From Chitinolyticbacter meiyuanensis (GTDB lineage Bacteria; Pseudomonadota; Gammaproteobacteria; Burkholderiales; Chitinibacteraceae), in contig NZ_CP041335.1 in the NCBI RefSeq assembly GCF_008033135.1, forward strand, positions 1,027,513 to 1,091,512: a stretch of 64,000 bases of DNA. The letters are read 5' to 3'. Position 1 is the first letter of the stretch, and each line of letters begins with the position of its first letter. The translations under genes were made by a program, and so were the position numbers. This document shows positions 17,212-27,204 of the stretch, piece by piece. The notes under the pieces were generated by a model. That model did no database searches. It was not told where the DNA came from and saw only the letters and a list, made by a program, of their open reading frames with translations.

Positions 17212-17781
17212 TCAGGCTGCGACGGCGGCGGAAACTGCCGCTTCGCGATGGGAAAGCAGCGGCAGCGCACGTTCCACCGCCAAGGCGATGCGCGCCTGCA
17301 AGGCCGTGTCCTGTACGCGGTAGTCGCTGAACTCGCGCTCAGCGCCATACACACCGATCGGCAACGTCAGTGCCTGGAAGAAAGAGAACAGCGGCCGCAG
17401 TTGGTGATCGATGACGAGTGCGTGGCGATCGCTGCCGCCGGTGGCAGCGAGCAGCACTGGCACATTGGTCAGTGCTTCGTGATGGACAAAGTCGAACAGG
17501 TGCTTGAACAGGCCGGTGAAGGAGGCGCGATAGACGGGGGTCGCCACCACCAGGAGATCAGCCGTCTCGATGGCACGGATGTCCTCGGCCACGCTTACCG
17601 GCAACTGGTCGCGCCGCAGGGCGCCGGCGAGCGACGGACCGATCTCGCCGAGCTCGATCAGTTTGATGTCCACCGCGATGCGATCGGCCAACTGGGCCAG
17701 GATGGCCTCGGTGAGGGCCAGCGTGCGCGACGGTCGTTGCAGGCTGCCAGTCACGGCGACGACGTTCAGTTTCTTGCTCAT
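17212..17781 (-). CDS. msuE: NAD(P)H-dependent FMN reductase (MsuE/SfnF type)
   Basis: 189-aa flavodoxin-fold reductase that supplies FMNH2 to SfnG, SsuD and the acyl-CoA-dehydrogenase-fold monooxygenases. N-terminal phosphate loop TGSLQRPSRT, then ATPVYRASFTGLFKHLFDFV and ATGGSDRHALVIDHQLRPLFSFF typical of the SsuE/MsuE group. The start follows an AGAGGA site; a longer frame upstream would reach into the promoter. First gene of the minus operon from the sigma-54 promoter at 17821-17836. Confidence 0.93.
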   Translation of the reverse strand: MSKKLNVVAVTGSLQRPSRTLALTEAILAQLADRIAVDIKLIELGEIGPSLAGALRRDQLPVSVAEDIRAIETADLLVVATPVYRASFTGLFKHLFDFVHHEALTNVPVLLAATGGSDRHALVIDHQLRPLFSFFQALTLPIGVYGAEREFSDYRVQDTALQARIALAVERALPLLSHREAAVSAAVAA

Positions 17782-17820
17782 AGTGTCCTCTTGGCGGGAT
17801 GCCGATGATGGCAATCTATG

Positions 17821-17836
17821 AGCACTAACCGTGCCA
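17821..17836 (-). promoter_or_regulatory. Sigma-54 (-24/-12) promoter for msuE-sfnG-liv operon
   Basis: The minus strand reads TGGCACGGTTAGTGCT, with GG-N10-GC spacing and a consensus -24 half. It lies about 40 bp upstream of the msuE ATG. Palindrome copy 3 is 86 bp upstream. Confidence 0.85.
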
Positions 17837-17922
17837 ATCCTGTTTTTGATTTTTAATCAAACAGTTAGTTCGTTTTTTAGCTGGACGGCGAATGTTGCGC
17901 CCGCTGCAGCGTGCTGCTGGGT

Positions 17923-17938
17923 TGCTGCTCACGCAGCA
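17923..17938. promoter_or_regulatory. Candidate SfnR enhancer palindrome, copy 3
   Basis: Perfect TGCTG-CTCACG-CAGCA, extendable by one pair to TTGCTG...CAGCAA. It lies 86 bp upstream of the minus sigma-54 promoter and 61 bp (start to start) from copy 4. Confidence 0.75.
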
Positions 17939-17983
17939 ATTCATGGCAATTTGGGCATGACGGTGAAAGGTGGGCCGCAAGAG

Positions 17984-17999
17984 TGCTGATTGAGCAGCA
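17984..17999. promoter_or_regulatory. Candidate SfnR enhancer palindrome, copy 4
   Basis: Perfect TGCTG-ATTGAG-CAGCA, 85 bp upstream of the plus sigma-54 promoter at 18085. It mirrors copy 3. Confidence 0.75.
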
Positions 18000-18084
18000 T
18001 CGTTGCAGCAGTGCGTTGCGAATCGCACCTGCCGCCCCGGTCTGGTAAACGGGTTTTTCCTTCTAAATCAGCGGGATGTATCGA

Positions 18085-18100
18085 TGGCATGAAGTGTGCA
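18085..18100 (+). promoter_or_regulatory. Sigma-54 (-24/-12) promoter for sfnB
   Basis: TGGCATGAAGTGTGCA with GG-N10-GC spacing. It lies 58 bp upstream of the sfnB ATG, which has a GAGGAG ribosome site. Confidence 0.82.
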
Positions 18101-18158
18101 TTTGCTTGGGTAGACCGCAACCTTTGCTGCGGCATTCTTTTACTGAGGAGCACCATTC

Positions 18159-19385
18159 ATGTCCGAGCTTGCCCACGCCAGCGCGCCAGCCACCACTTCC
18201 CGACCCAAGGCCCATGTGATCCGCGACGATGCCGAGGCGATCGCCATTGCCCGCGAGCTGGCGGCTGAGTTCCGTCAGGAGGCCGCCCAGCGCGATGCCG
18301 AACGCCGCCTGCCGCGTGCCGAGCTCGATCGTTACTCGCAAAGCGGCTTGTGGGGCATCACCGTACCCAAGGAGTACGGCGGTGCTTTCGTTTCCAACGT
18401 GACGCTGGCCGAAGTGGTGAAGATCGTGTCCGAGGCCGATCCCAGCATCGGCCAGATCCCGCAGAACCATCTCTATATGGTCGAGGGGCTGCGGCTCGAT
18501 GGCAGCGACTGGCAGAAGCAGCACTTCTTCAAGCTGGTGCTCGACGGCGTGCGTTTTGGCAACGCGTTTTCCGAGATCGGCACCCGCAGCGTCAACGATG
18601 TGCAGACACGTTTGATCCCAACCGAGGGCGGTTACGTGCTGTCGGGCAAGAAGTTCTATTCCAGCGGCGCGTTGCTCGCTGACTGGGTGCCGGTGGTGGC
18701 CAAGAACGAACACGACGACACGGTGGTGGCTTTCGTGGAGAAGGGCAGCAAGGGCCTGACGGTGATCGATGACTGGTCGAGCTTCGGCCAGCGCACCACC
18801 GCGAGTGGCACCACGCTGCTGGAGAACATCTTCGTTCCCAGCGAATACGTGCTGCCGCACCACCTGGCGTTCGATCGGCCGACGGTGATGGGCCCGATCG
18901 CGCAGATCATCCAGGCCGCCGTCGATGCCGGCATCGCCCATGCCGCGCTGAACGACACCATCGCCTTCGTGCGCCAGCACACCCGCCCATGGATCGACAG
19001 CGAGGTCGAGCATGGCTACGAGGACCCGCTGATCATTCGCGAGATTGGCGATCTGACCATCCGCGTGCATGCCACTGATGCACTGTTGCGCCGCGCCGGC
19101 GAAGCGATCGACCTCGCGCAGGCCGAGCCGACCGAGGCCAATGTGGCCGCCGCGTCGATCGCCGTCGCCGAGGCCAAGGTACTGAGCACCGAAACTGCCG
19201 TGCTCGCCGGCAGCAAGCTGTTCGAGCTCGCCGGCACGCGCTCGACGCTGAACCAGTTCAACCTCGATCGCCACTGGCGCAATGCCCGTACCCACACGCT
19301 GCACGACCCGGTGCGCTGGAAGTACCACCACGTGGGCAACTACCACCTCAACGGTGTGTTTCCGCCGCGCCATCCTTGGTTGTAA
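18159..19385 (+). CDS. sfnB: SfnB-family sulfur acquisition oxidoreductase
   Basis: 408-aa acyl-CoA-dehydrogenase-fold flavoprotein. It has the typical SfnB stretch AHVIRDDAEAIAIARELAAEF, ITVPKEYGGAFVSNVTLAEVVKIVSEADPSIGQIPQNH, FYSSGALLADWVPVVA, FGQRTTASGTTLLENIFVP and the C-terminal HWRNARTHTLHDPVRWKYHHVGNYHLNG. It is distinct from the two shorter MsuC-like paralogues to the left. Single gene from its own sigma-54 promoter. In pseudomonads sfnB is co-regulated with sfnG by SfnR; the reaction is not firmly known. Confidence 0.93.
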   Translation: MSELAHASAPATTSRPKAHVIRDDAEAIAIARELAAEFRQEAAQRDAERRLPRAELDRYSQSGLWGITVPKEYGGAFVSNVTLAEVVKIVSEADPSIGQIPQNHLYMVEGLRLDGSDWQKQHFFKLVLDGVRFGNAFSEIGTRSVNDVQTRLIPTEGGYVLSGKKFYSSGALLADWVPVVAKNEHDDTVVAFVEKGSKGLTVIDDWSSFGQRTTASGTTLLENIFVPSEYVLPHHLAFDRPTVMGPIAQIIQAAVDAGIAHAALNDTIAFVRQHTRPWIDSEVEHGYEDPLIIREIGDLTIRVHATDALLRRAGEAIDLAQAEPTEANVAAASIAVAEAKVLSTETAVLAGSKLFELAGTRSTLNQFNLDRHWRNARTHTLHDPVRWKYHHVGNYHLNGVFPPRHPWL

Positions 19386-19395
19386 AGCACGCATT

Positions 19396-19435
19396 CCCGG
19401 TGAGCCTGCGGCAGGGCGCCGATCAGGCCACCGGG
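19396..19435. terminator. Hairpin between convergent sfnB and ABC operon
   Basis: Imperfect inverted repeat CCCGGTGAGCCTG / CAGGCCACCGGG with one bulge, in a 69-bp gap between converging genes. There is no T-tract. Possible bidirectional terminator. Confidence 0.45.
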
Positions 19436-19454
19436 TTGCGAGCTGCAGGGGGCG

Positions 19455-20228
19455 CTAGCCGAACGAACTGAGCGTGGGAACCGCAGACAGCAGCGCGTGG
19501 GTGTACGGGTGGGCCGGGGTGCAGAACAGCGTGTCGGCATGTGCGACTTCCACCACCCGTCCTGCCTGCATCACCGCGACGCGTTCGCACACATGGCGCA
19601 CCACGGCGAGATCGTGGCTGATGAACAGCAGGGCCAGGCCCAGCTCGCGCCGCAGGCTGTGCAGCAGGTTCAGCACCTGCGCCTGGACCACCACGTCGAG
19701 CGCGGCGGTCGCTTCATCGCACACCAGCAATTGCGGGCGCAAGGCGAGCGCACGGGCGATGCCCACCCGCGCCCGCTGCCCGCCAGAGAGCTGGTGCGGG
19801 TAGCGGTTGGCGAGCGCTGCGGCAAGGCCGACGCGTTCGAGCGCTCCGGCGACGAAATCGTCGGGCCTGCCAGCGATGAGACCATGCAGTAGCGGCGCCT
19901 CGGCGATCTGCCGGCCGATGCGCAGCCGTGGATTGAGCGCGCTGCCCGCATCCTGGAACACCATCTGGATGCCCGGATGCGGGCCGGGTGGCATAGCTGC
20001 GCCCAGCCAGCTGCGCGTGCCACGGCTGGGCGGCAAGAGGCCGGTGGCGATGCGCGCCAGCGTCGATTTGCCGCTGCCCGATTCCCCCACCACGCCCAGG
20101 GCTTCGCCCGCCGCGATCGACAGCGTGACGGCATCGAGCGCGGTGATATGTCGTCGCTGCCATGGCAGGCCGCCAGGCAGCGTGAAATCGCAGCCCAGCT
20201 CCGCAACGGCGAACAGCGGCGGGCTCAT
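19455..20228 (-). CDS. Peptide/nickel-family ABC transporter ATPase (DppF class)
   Basis: 257-aa ATPase with Walker A GESGSGKSTLARI, Q-loop MVFQDAGSALNPR, signature LSGGQRARVGIARAL, Walker B LLVCDEATAALDV and H-loop FISHDLAVVRHVCERVAVM. It is short: the oligopeptide-family C-terminal Cys-rich extension is missing, ending right after HPYTHALLSAVP. The start overlaps the stop of the partner ATPase (ATGA). Substrate unknown; its place next to the sfn genes suggests a sulfur-containing compound. Confidence 0.92.
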   Translation of the reverse strand: MSPPLFAVAELGCDFTLPGGLPWQRRHITALDAVTLSIAAGEALGVVGESGSGKSTLARIATGLLPPSRGTRSWLGAAMPPGPHPGIQMVFQDAGSALNPRLRIGRQIAEAPLLHGLIAGRPDDFVAGALERVGLAAALANRYPHQLSGGQRARVGIARALALRPQLLVCDEATAALDVVVQAQVLNLLHSLRRELGLALLFISHDLAVVRHVCERVAVMQAGRVVEVAHADTLFCTPAHPYTHALLSAVPTLSSFG

Positions 20229-21190
20229 GACATCACCAGTGGAAAGAAGCAGCGCACCTGCCGCCCTTCGCCCAGCGGATGCAATGCAGGCCCGGCTGCG
20301 CACTCGGCACGGGCGATCGGGCAACGTGTCTGAAAGCGGCAACCCGGTGGCGGCGGTGCCAGATCCGGTGGCTGGCCGGGCAGCGTGACAAGCTCAGCGC
20401 ACGGCTCGGTGCGCGATGGAATGGCTGCGAGCAGCGCGGCGGTGTAGGGGTGTGCAGGCTGCTGCAGCACCCGTTCGGCGGGGCCGGTTTCGATCAACTG
20501 CCCGCCGTACATCACCAGTACGCGATCGGCGAAACCGGCTGCGACTGCCAGATCGTGGGTCACCCACAGCACCGCCGTGCCATGTACATGCCCGTGGGTG
20601 CGTACTAATGCCAGGATCTGCGCCTGCAGCGTCACGTCGAGTGCGGTGGTGGCTTCGTCGGCGATCAAGAGCGCGGGCTCGTTGATCAGCGCGGCGGCGA
20701 TGGCCACGCGCTGGCGCATGCCGCCTGACAACTGGTGCGGATAGGCGCGCAGCCGCAGTTCCGGCTCCGGCAGGCCGACTGCCTGCAGCGCGGACACCGC
20801 CCGCCGCCGCGCCTCCTGCCGGCCTACACGGCGATGCGCCAGCACGGTTTCCGTCAGTTGCGTGCCTATGGTCAGCACCGGGTTCAGCGTCGCCATCGGG
20901 TCCTGGAACACCACGGACAGCGCGGCGCCGCGCAGCCGGCGCAAGGCACGCTCGGAGAGATCGGTGAGTTCCTCGCCATGCAACCGTATACTGCCGCCCA
21001 CCCGTTGCACGGCGGCTTCGTTGAGCCCGGCCAGCGCCAGCGCCGTCAGCGTCTTGCCTGAGCCTGATTCGCCGACCAACGCCACCACCTCACCGGGTGC
21101 GATGGCGAAGCTCACGTCGTCGACCGGGTAGACAGTGCGCTGCGCACCGGGGATGCGCAGGGAGAGCTGCTCGACCGCCAGGACCGTCAC
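20225..21190 (-). CDS. Peptide/nickel-family ABC transporter ATPase (DppD class), GTG start
   Basis: 321-aa ATPase. Walker [32 protein letters not shown], signature [15 protein letters not shown], Walker [14 protein letters not shown]. The C-terminal oligopeptide-family tail carries Cys residues ([18 protein letters not shown]) that may bind an Fe-S cluster, as in Dpp-type ATPases. Start is GTG overlapping the permease stop (GTGA); no ATG is suitably placed, and the longer frame enters the permease gene. Confidence 0.9.
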   Translation of the reverse strand: MTVLAVEQLSLRIPGAQRTVYPVDDVSFAIAPGEVVALVGESGSGKTLTALALAGLNEAAVQRVGGSIRLHGEELTDLSERALRRLRGAALSVVFQDPMATLNPVLTIGTQLTETVLAHRRVGRQEARRRAVSALQAVGLPEPELRLRAYPHQLSGGMRQRVAIAAALINEPALLIADEATTALDVTLQAQILALVRTHGHVHGTAVLWVTHDLAVAAGFADRVLVMYGGQLIETGPAERVLQQPAHPYTAALLAAIPSRTEPCAELVTLPGQPPDLAPPPPGCRFQTRCPIARAECAAGPALHPLGEGRQVRCFFPLVMS

Positions 21191-22026
21191 CGTACCGCTT
21201 CTCGGGGATCGGCCAGCCGGCGCAACGCGTCTGCCAGCACATTGCAGCTCACCAGCAACAGTACCAGCAGCACGCCGGGAAACACGCTGATCCAGTAGCG
21301 ACCAGACAGCAGGTACTGGAAGCCGTTCGCGATCAACAGGCCCAGAGAAGGCTCGGTTACCGGCAGGCCGACGCCGAGAAAGGACAGCGTGGCCTCCAGC
21401 GAAATGGCGGCGGCCAGCTGCAGCGCGGCCACCACCAAGAGCGTTGGCAGGCAGTTGGGCAGCAGGTGATGCGCCAGCACGCGCCAGGTTGGTAGCCGCA
21501 ACAGTCGGGCGGCGGCGATGTAGTCCTTGTTGCGTTCGACCAGTGCCACACCCCGCGTTGCCCGGGCGTAGTAGGCCCACTGCGCCGCGACCAGCGCCAG
21601 CACGATCTTCGCAAGGCCCGGCCCGGTGACGGCCAGCAACACCAGCGCCAGCAGGATGGCGGGGAAGGACAGTTGCACATCGACGATGCGCATCACCAGC
21701 GCGTCGACCCAGCCACCACGCCAGGCGGCGACAAGGCCGAACACGATGCCGATCAGCAGCGCGAGCACGGTGCTGGCAAAGCCGACCACCAGGCTGATGC
21801 GCAAGCCATAGAGCATGGCCGACAGCATGTCGCGCCCCTGGGCGTCCGTGCCCAGCCAGTAGCGCATCTGGCCGGAATAGGCGGCGCTGCCGGGTGGCAG
21901 GCGCGCGTCGAACACGTCGAGCACTGCGAGATCGTAGGGGTTCTGCGGTGCGAGCCAAGGGGCGAAGAGGGCGCCGCCGACCAGCAGCGCCAGTGCGATC
22001 AGTGCCGTGTAGCCGCTGCGGCTCAT
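21187..22026 (-). CDS. Peptide/nickel-family ABC permease (DppC class)
   Basis: 279-aa inner-membrane permease. N-terminal TM (SGYTALIALALLVGGALFAPWLAP), YWLGTDAQGRDMLSAMLYGLRISL and the coupling loop RNKDYIAAARLLRLPTWRVLAHHLLPN typical of OppC/DppC. Overlaps the upstream permease stop (ATGA) and the downstream ATPase start. Confidence 0.93.
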   Translation of the reverse strand: MSRSGYTALIALALLVGGALFAPWLAPQNPYDLAVLDVFDARLPPGSAAYSGQMRYWLGTDAQGRDMLSAMLYGLRISLVVGFASTVLALLIGIVFGLVAAWRGGWVDALVMRIVDVQLSFPAILLALVLLAVTGPGLAKIVLALVAAQWAYYARATRGVALVERNKDYIAAARLLRLPTWRVLAHHLLPNCLPTLLVVAALQLAAAISLEATLSFLGVGLPVTEPSLGLLIANGFQYLLSGRYWISVFPGVLLVLLLVSCNVLADALRRLADPREAVR

Positions 22027-22997
22027 GCCGCGCTTCCCAGCCGCACGCGTGGGTCGAGCAGGGCATAGAGCAGATCGACCACCAGGTTGATGGCGACGAA
22101 CAGCGCCACGGTGATCAAGAGGTAGGCCACCACCACCGGACGGTCGAGCACGGCGATGGCATCGATCAACAGCTTGCCCATGCCGGGCCAGGCAAACACG
22201 GTTTCCGTCACGACAGCGAAGGCGATCAGCGAGCCGAACTCCAGCCCGGAGACCGTGACGATGGGGATCAGGATGTTCTTCAACACATGCACGCCGACGA
22301 TGCGGGCCGGAAACAGACCACGGGCACGGGCAAAGCGCACGTAGTCCTGCCGCATTGCCTCGCGCGTCGCGCCCGCGGTCAGCCGGAGAAGCAAGGACCA
22401 CTTGAACAGCGCCAGCGTGACCGCGGGCAGCAGTAGGTGGCGCCAGCCTTCAATCCCGGTGATCGACAGCGGCATCCCGAACACCGGCTCGGTCGGCCCG
22501 CGCCCGCCGGTGGGCAGCCATCCGAGGCCCACGGCGAACAGCATGATCAGCATCATGCCGACCCAGAATGTAGGCAGCGAAAACCCCAGCAAGGCGAGGC
22601 CGTTGACCAGCCGCGCCGACAGGCTGTTCGGGCGCAGCCCTGCCCATAGCCCCAGCGGCACGCCGGCGACGAGCGCGATCAGCAGCGCGGCACTGGCCAA
22701 TTCCAGCGTGGCGGGCATGCGCGCGAGCACCAGCCGGATCGCCGGCTCGCCGTGGGTGAAGGTCTGCCCCAGATCGCCGCGGCCGGCGGCGGCGAGGAAG
22801 TGCCCGTACTGCGCCCACCACGGCGCATCGAGACCCAGGCTCGCGCGTACGCGCGCAATATCGCGCTGGTCGGCCTGCGGATCGACCAGCAACGCGATCG
22901 GATCGCCAATCGCGTAGACGGCGATGAACACCAAGAGCGACATCACCAGCAATACCACGGCGCTTTGCAGCAGGCGGCGCAGGATCAAATTGATCAT
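22023..22997 (-). CDS. Peptide/nickel-family ABC permease (DppB class)
   Basis: 324-aa inner-membrane permease. Starts MINLILRRLLQSAVVLLVMSLLVF, has GDPIALLV, LGQTFTHGEPAI, LTAGATREAMRQDYVRFARARGL and the family end LLYALLDPRVRLG. The more upstream in-frame ATG lacks family similarity. Lies 55 bp after the binding-protein gene. Confidence 0.93.
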   Translation of the reverse strand: MINLILRRLLQSAVVLLVMSLLVFIAVYAIGDPIALLVDPQADQRDIARVRASLGLDAPWWAQYGHFLAAAGRGDLGQTFTHGEPAIRLVLARMPATLELASAALLIALVAGVPLGLWAGLRPNSLSARLVNGLALLGFSLPTFWVGMMLIMLFAVGLGWLPTGGRGPTEPVFGMPLSITGIEGWRHLLLPAVTLALFKWSLLLRLTAGATREAMRQDYVRFARARGLFPARIVGVHVLKNILIPIVTVSGLEFGSLIAFAVVTETVFAWPGMGKLLIDAIAVLDRPVVVAYLLITVALFVAINLVVDLLYALLDPRVRLGSAA

Positions 22998-23052
22998 GGG
23001 CTCGCCGCGCGTGACCAGCCCGGCATGGCGCCGGACCAAGCAAGGCCCGCGC

Positions 23053-24615
23053 TCATTCGGGCCTGAATTGCCAGGCGAAGGTGAATTCGTCGATGCGCGG
23101 CGTGTAGCGGATGCCTTTCTTCACCGCCCAGCTGGCGTACTGGTGATAGAGGGGGATCACCGCATAATCCTTCAGCCCCACCGTCGCGGCCTCCTCGGCC
23201 AGCTTCTCGCGCTGCGCCGGCTCGGTGGCGGCAAGCGATGCGGCCACCAGCTGGTCGACCTTGGCATTGCTGTACTTGCCCCAGTTCCAGCTGCCCCAGC
23301 CGGTATCGGGGTTGACGGTGCCGACGAGTGAACGCAGCGCGAAATCGCCCGCCAGCGAGCCCCAGCCCAGCAGCGCCACGCTGTATTCGCCGGCGCGTGC
23401 CTTGCCGAAGTAGGCCGACAGCGGCAGCGTTTCCACCTTGGCATCGATGCCGACACGGGTCAGCAGTTGCGCCACCGTCTGTACCACCTGCTCATCGTTG
23501 ATGTAGCGGTTGTTGGGGCCATGCAGCGTGAGCCGGAAACCGTCCGGATAGCCCGCTGCGGCCAGCAGCTTCTTCGCGCCCTCCGGATCGTACGCTTCGG
23601 GCTTGAGCTTCTCGGCGTGGCCCAGGATGCCCGGCGAGACGATGTTGGCCGCCGGCGTTGCCAAGCCTTCGAGCGTGCGCTCGGTGAGCGCTTCGCGGTT
23701 GATCGCTTTGGAGAGCGCCTGGCGCACGCGCACGTCCTTGAGCGGGTTTTTCGCGAGCGGCTTGCCCGCCTTGTCGGTCACGTCGGGAGTGATATCGCGC
23801 ACTTGATCCAGATGCCAGAACAGCGTGCGCCACGATGCGCGCTGCGCCAGTGTGAACTTGGGGTTGGCCTTCAACCGTGCGATATCGGCGGTGGGGATGT
23901 TCTCGATGGCGTCGACGTCTCCCGCCAGCAGCGCGGCCAGGCGCGGCGCATCGCTGGTCAGGATGCGGAAGGTGACCTTGTCCCAGGCCGGTTTCTCGCC
24001 CCAGTATTGCGGATTCTTCACCAGCTCGATGGCCTCGCCGCGCTTGAAGCCGCCAAACTTGAACGGGCCGGTACCCACGATGGCCTTGCCAGAGTTGAAG
24101 TCATCCGCACTCGCATTCTGCACCGCCTTTTTCGAGACAATGAAGATGGAGTTGAGATCAAGCGGTAGCGGGCCGTAGGGTGTGGCGGTCTTGAGCCGCA
24201 CCGTGTAGCGATCGACCGCCTCCTTGGCAACGATGGGCTTGGTGTAGCTGGTGAAAGGGCCGGGGCTGTTGGTCAAGGTAGCGGGCCTATCGAGTGAGAA
24301 CAGCACGTCATCGGCCGTCAGCTCGCTGCCATCGTGGAATTTCACGCCGCGACGCAGCTTGAACTCCCAAGTAGTCGGATCGATCGCCTTCCAGCTCACG
24401 GCAAGGCCCGGCTGCAGCTTGCCATTGGCGTCTACGCTGGTCAGCGCCTCGAATAGGTGGGACGACAGCGCGATGTTTGGCGCGATATTAACGAAATGCG
24501 GGTCCAGCGAAGAGACATCGGCCGCCAAGCCAATGCGTAGGTCAGCTGCGTGAGAAGGCACAAGCGTTGCCAACGAGAGCAACAGAGCAAGCAAGGAGCA
24601 CCGGAACAGGGCCAT
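23053..24615 (-). CDS. Peptide/nickel-family ABC substrate-binding protein (SBP_bac_5)
   Basis: 520 aa with a Sec signal peptide (about 1-23, ending SHA-ADL) and a type II cluster C binding fold. It has LRIGLAADVSSLDPHFVN, AVSWKAIDPTTWEFKLRRGVKFHDGS, GTGPFKFGGFKRGEAIELVKNPQYWG and RVRQALSKAINREAL. First gene of a five-gene importer operon in the order binding protein, two permeases, two ATPases. The ligand cannot be told from sequence. A -24/-12 element just upstream suggests shared sulfur-starvation control. Confidence 0.93.
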   Translation of the reverse strand: MALFRCSLLALLLSLATLVPSHAADLRIGLAADVSSLDPHFVNIAPNIALSSHLFEALTSVDANGKLQPGLAVSWKAIDPTTWEFKLRRGVKFHDGSELTADDVLFSLDRPATLTNSPGPFTSYTKPIVAKEAVDRYTVRLKTATPYGPLPLDLNSIFIVSKKAVQNASADDFNSGKAIVGTGPFKFGGFKRGEAIELVKNPQYWGEKPAWDKVTFRILTSDAPRLAALLAGDVDAIENIPTADIARLKANPKFTLAQRASWRTLFWHLDQVRDITPDVTDKAGKPLAKNPLKDVRVRQALSKAINREALTERTLEGLATPAANIVSPGILGHAEKLKPEAYDPEGAKKLLAAAGYPDGFRLTLHGPNNRYINDEQVVQTVAQLLTRVGIDAKVETLPLSAYFGKARAGEYSVALLGWGSLAGDFALRSLVGTVNPDTGWGSWNWGKYSNAKVDQLVAASLAATEPAQREKLAEEAATVGLKDYAVIPLYHQYASWAVKKGIRYTPRIDEFTFAWQFRPE

Positions 24616-24647
24616 GGCAGATTCTCGAAATCGGGAGAACCGATCTC

Positions 24648-24663
24648 AGCAAGCTCTGTTCCA
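24648..24663 (-). promoter_or_regulatory. Possible sigma-54 promoter for the peptide-type ABC operon
   Basis: The minus strand reads TGGAACAGAGCTTGCT: GG-N10-GC with a perfect TTGCT -12 half but a weaker -24. It lies about 33 bp upstream of the binding-protein ATG. Upstream, only a half-conserved palindrome (TGCTG-N6-CAACG at 24705-24720) is present, so control by the same activator is uncertain. Confidence 0.5.
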
Positions 24664-24875
24664 GCGGATCGTTGGTAAGTTTGCTCAGTGGTGTGGTGAT
24701 TACCTGCTGGATTTTCAACGGAACAAGACGAAACTTGTCGTTTTATCCACAGCGTCAGCGTTGTGGTCACTATGCACTACCGGCGCGCGCTGAATTCAAA
24801 CGATAGCATCCGCAATGTACCCATTAGCCGGCATTGATTGCACAGAACAACAACACATATCAAACGATCACAGAC

Positions 24876-26699
<1,824 letters not shown>

Positions 26700-26905
26700 A
26701 GCTGAACTCCGTTGTTGCTATGCACAAAATCTACGTGGCGTCGCCCGGCTTGTCGTTATAGGGAATCCCTTAAGGGTTTTTTGCAGATGCGAAATAACGA
26801 CGTAAGCATATGAGGCCCGCAGCATGACAACCGACAGGCGGACAGGAAAGCCCTGGCAGCGCTGTCTAGATTGGAACAAAGCGCCGTAAAGGCAAGGAGA
26901 GCGCG

Positions 26906-27199
26906 ATGCACATGCTTGCGATGGGGCCGATCGGCATCCGGTTGTATGCCCGTATCCTGACCGCCGAAGCCAGCCGACCGGACGAATTGGCCGATCACGT
27001 TGTTGACGAGATCAACTGCTATCTGCCGCGCGCCAGCAGCGAGGAGCAGGTGATGCTGTTCCAGCTGGCTTGCGAAACCCACGAACTGCTGGGCGATGCC
27101 TTCGAGCGGGTGGACGACTTGGCCGTACGGCGCCAAGTCATCGATCTGCTGTCCAACGTGATCCAACCGGTCCGCGCGCTGCCGCCCGCGGAGGGCTGA
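26906..27199 (+). CDS. Small protein of unknown function
   Basis: 97-aa predicted helical, soluble protein with many acidic residues (PDELADHVVDEINCYLP, LACETHELLGDAFERVDDLAVR). A good AAGGAGAG ribosome site lies eight bases before the ATG. I recognise no family. Divergent from glmS and ending 5 bp before the convergent BCCT transporter gene. A minus-strand frame across it is a shadow. Confidence 0.65.
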   Translation: MHMLAMGPIGIRLYARILTAEASRPDELADHVVDEINCYLPRASSEEQVMLFQLACETHELLGDAFERVDDLAVRRQVIDLLSNVIQPVRALPPAEG

Positions 27200-27204
27200 T
27201 CGCT

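Noticed and set aside
20225..22066. A 613-codon ATPase with a long N-terminal extension
   Set aside because: The extension is a shadow of the permease gene. A GTG overlapping the permease stop gives a normal DppD-class protein.
24705..24720. Palindrome upstream of the peptide-type ABC operon as a full SfnR site
   Set aside because: Only the left arm TGCTG is intact; the right arm (CAACG) matches three of five bases and the spacing to the promoter differs from the other sites.
26761..26790. CCCTTAAGGG followed by TTTTTT as a terminator on the plus strand
   Set aside because: The stem is only a short AT-centred palindrome and no plus-strand gene ends before it; it lies between divergent genes. 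It may be an operator but the evidence is too thin.
26756..27166. A 136-codon minus-strand gene overlapping the small unknown protein
   Set aside because: The plus-strand frame has a strong ribosome site and a better composition. The minus frame has no supported start.
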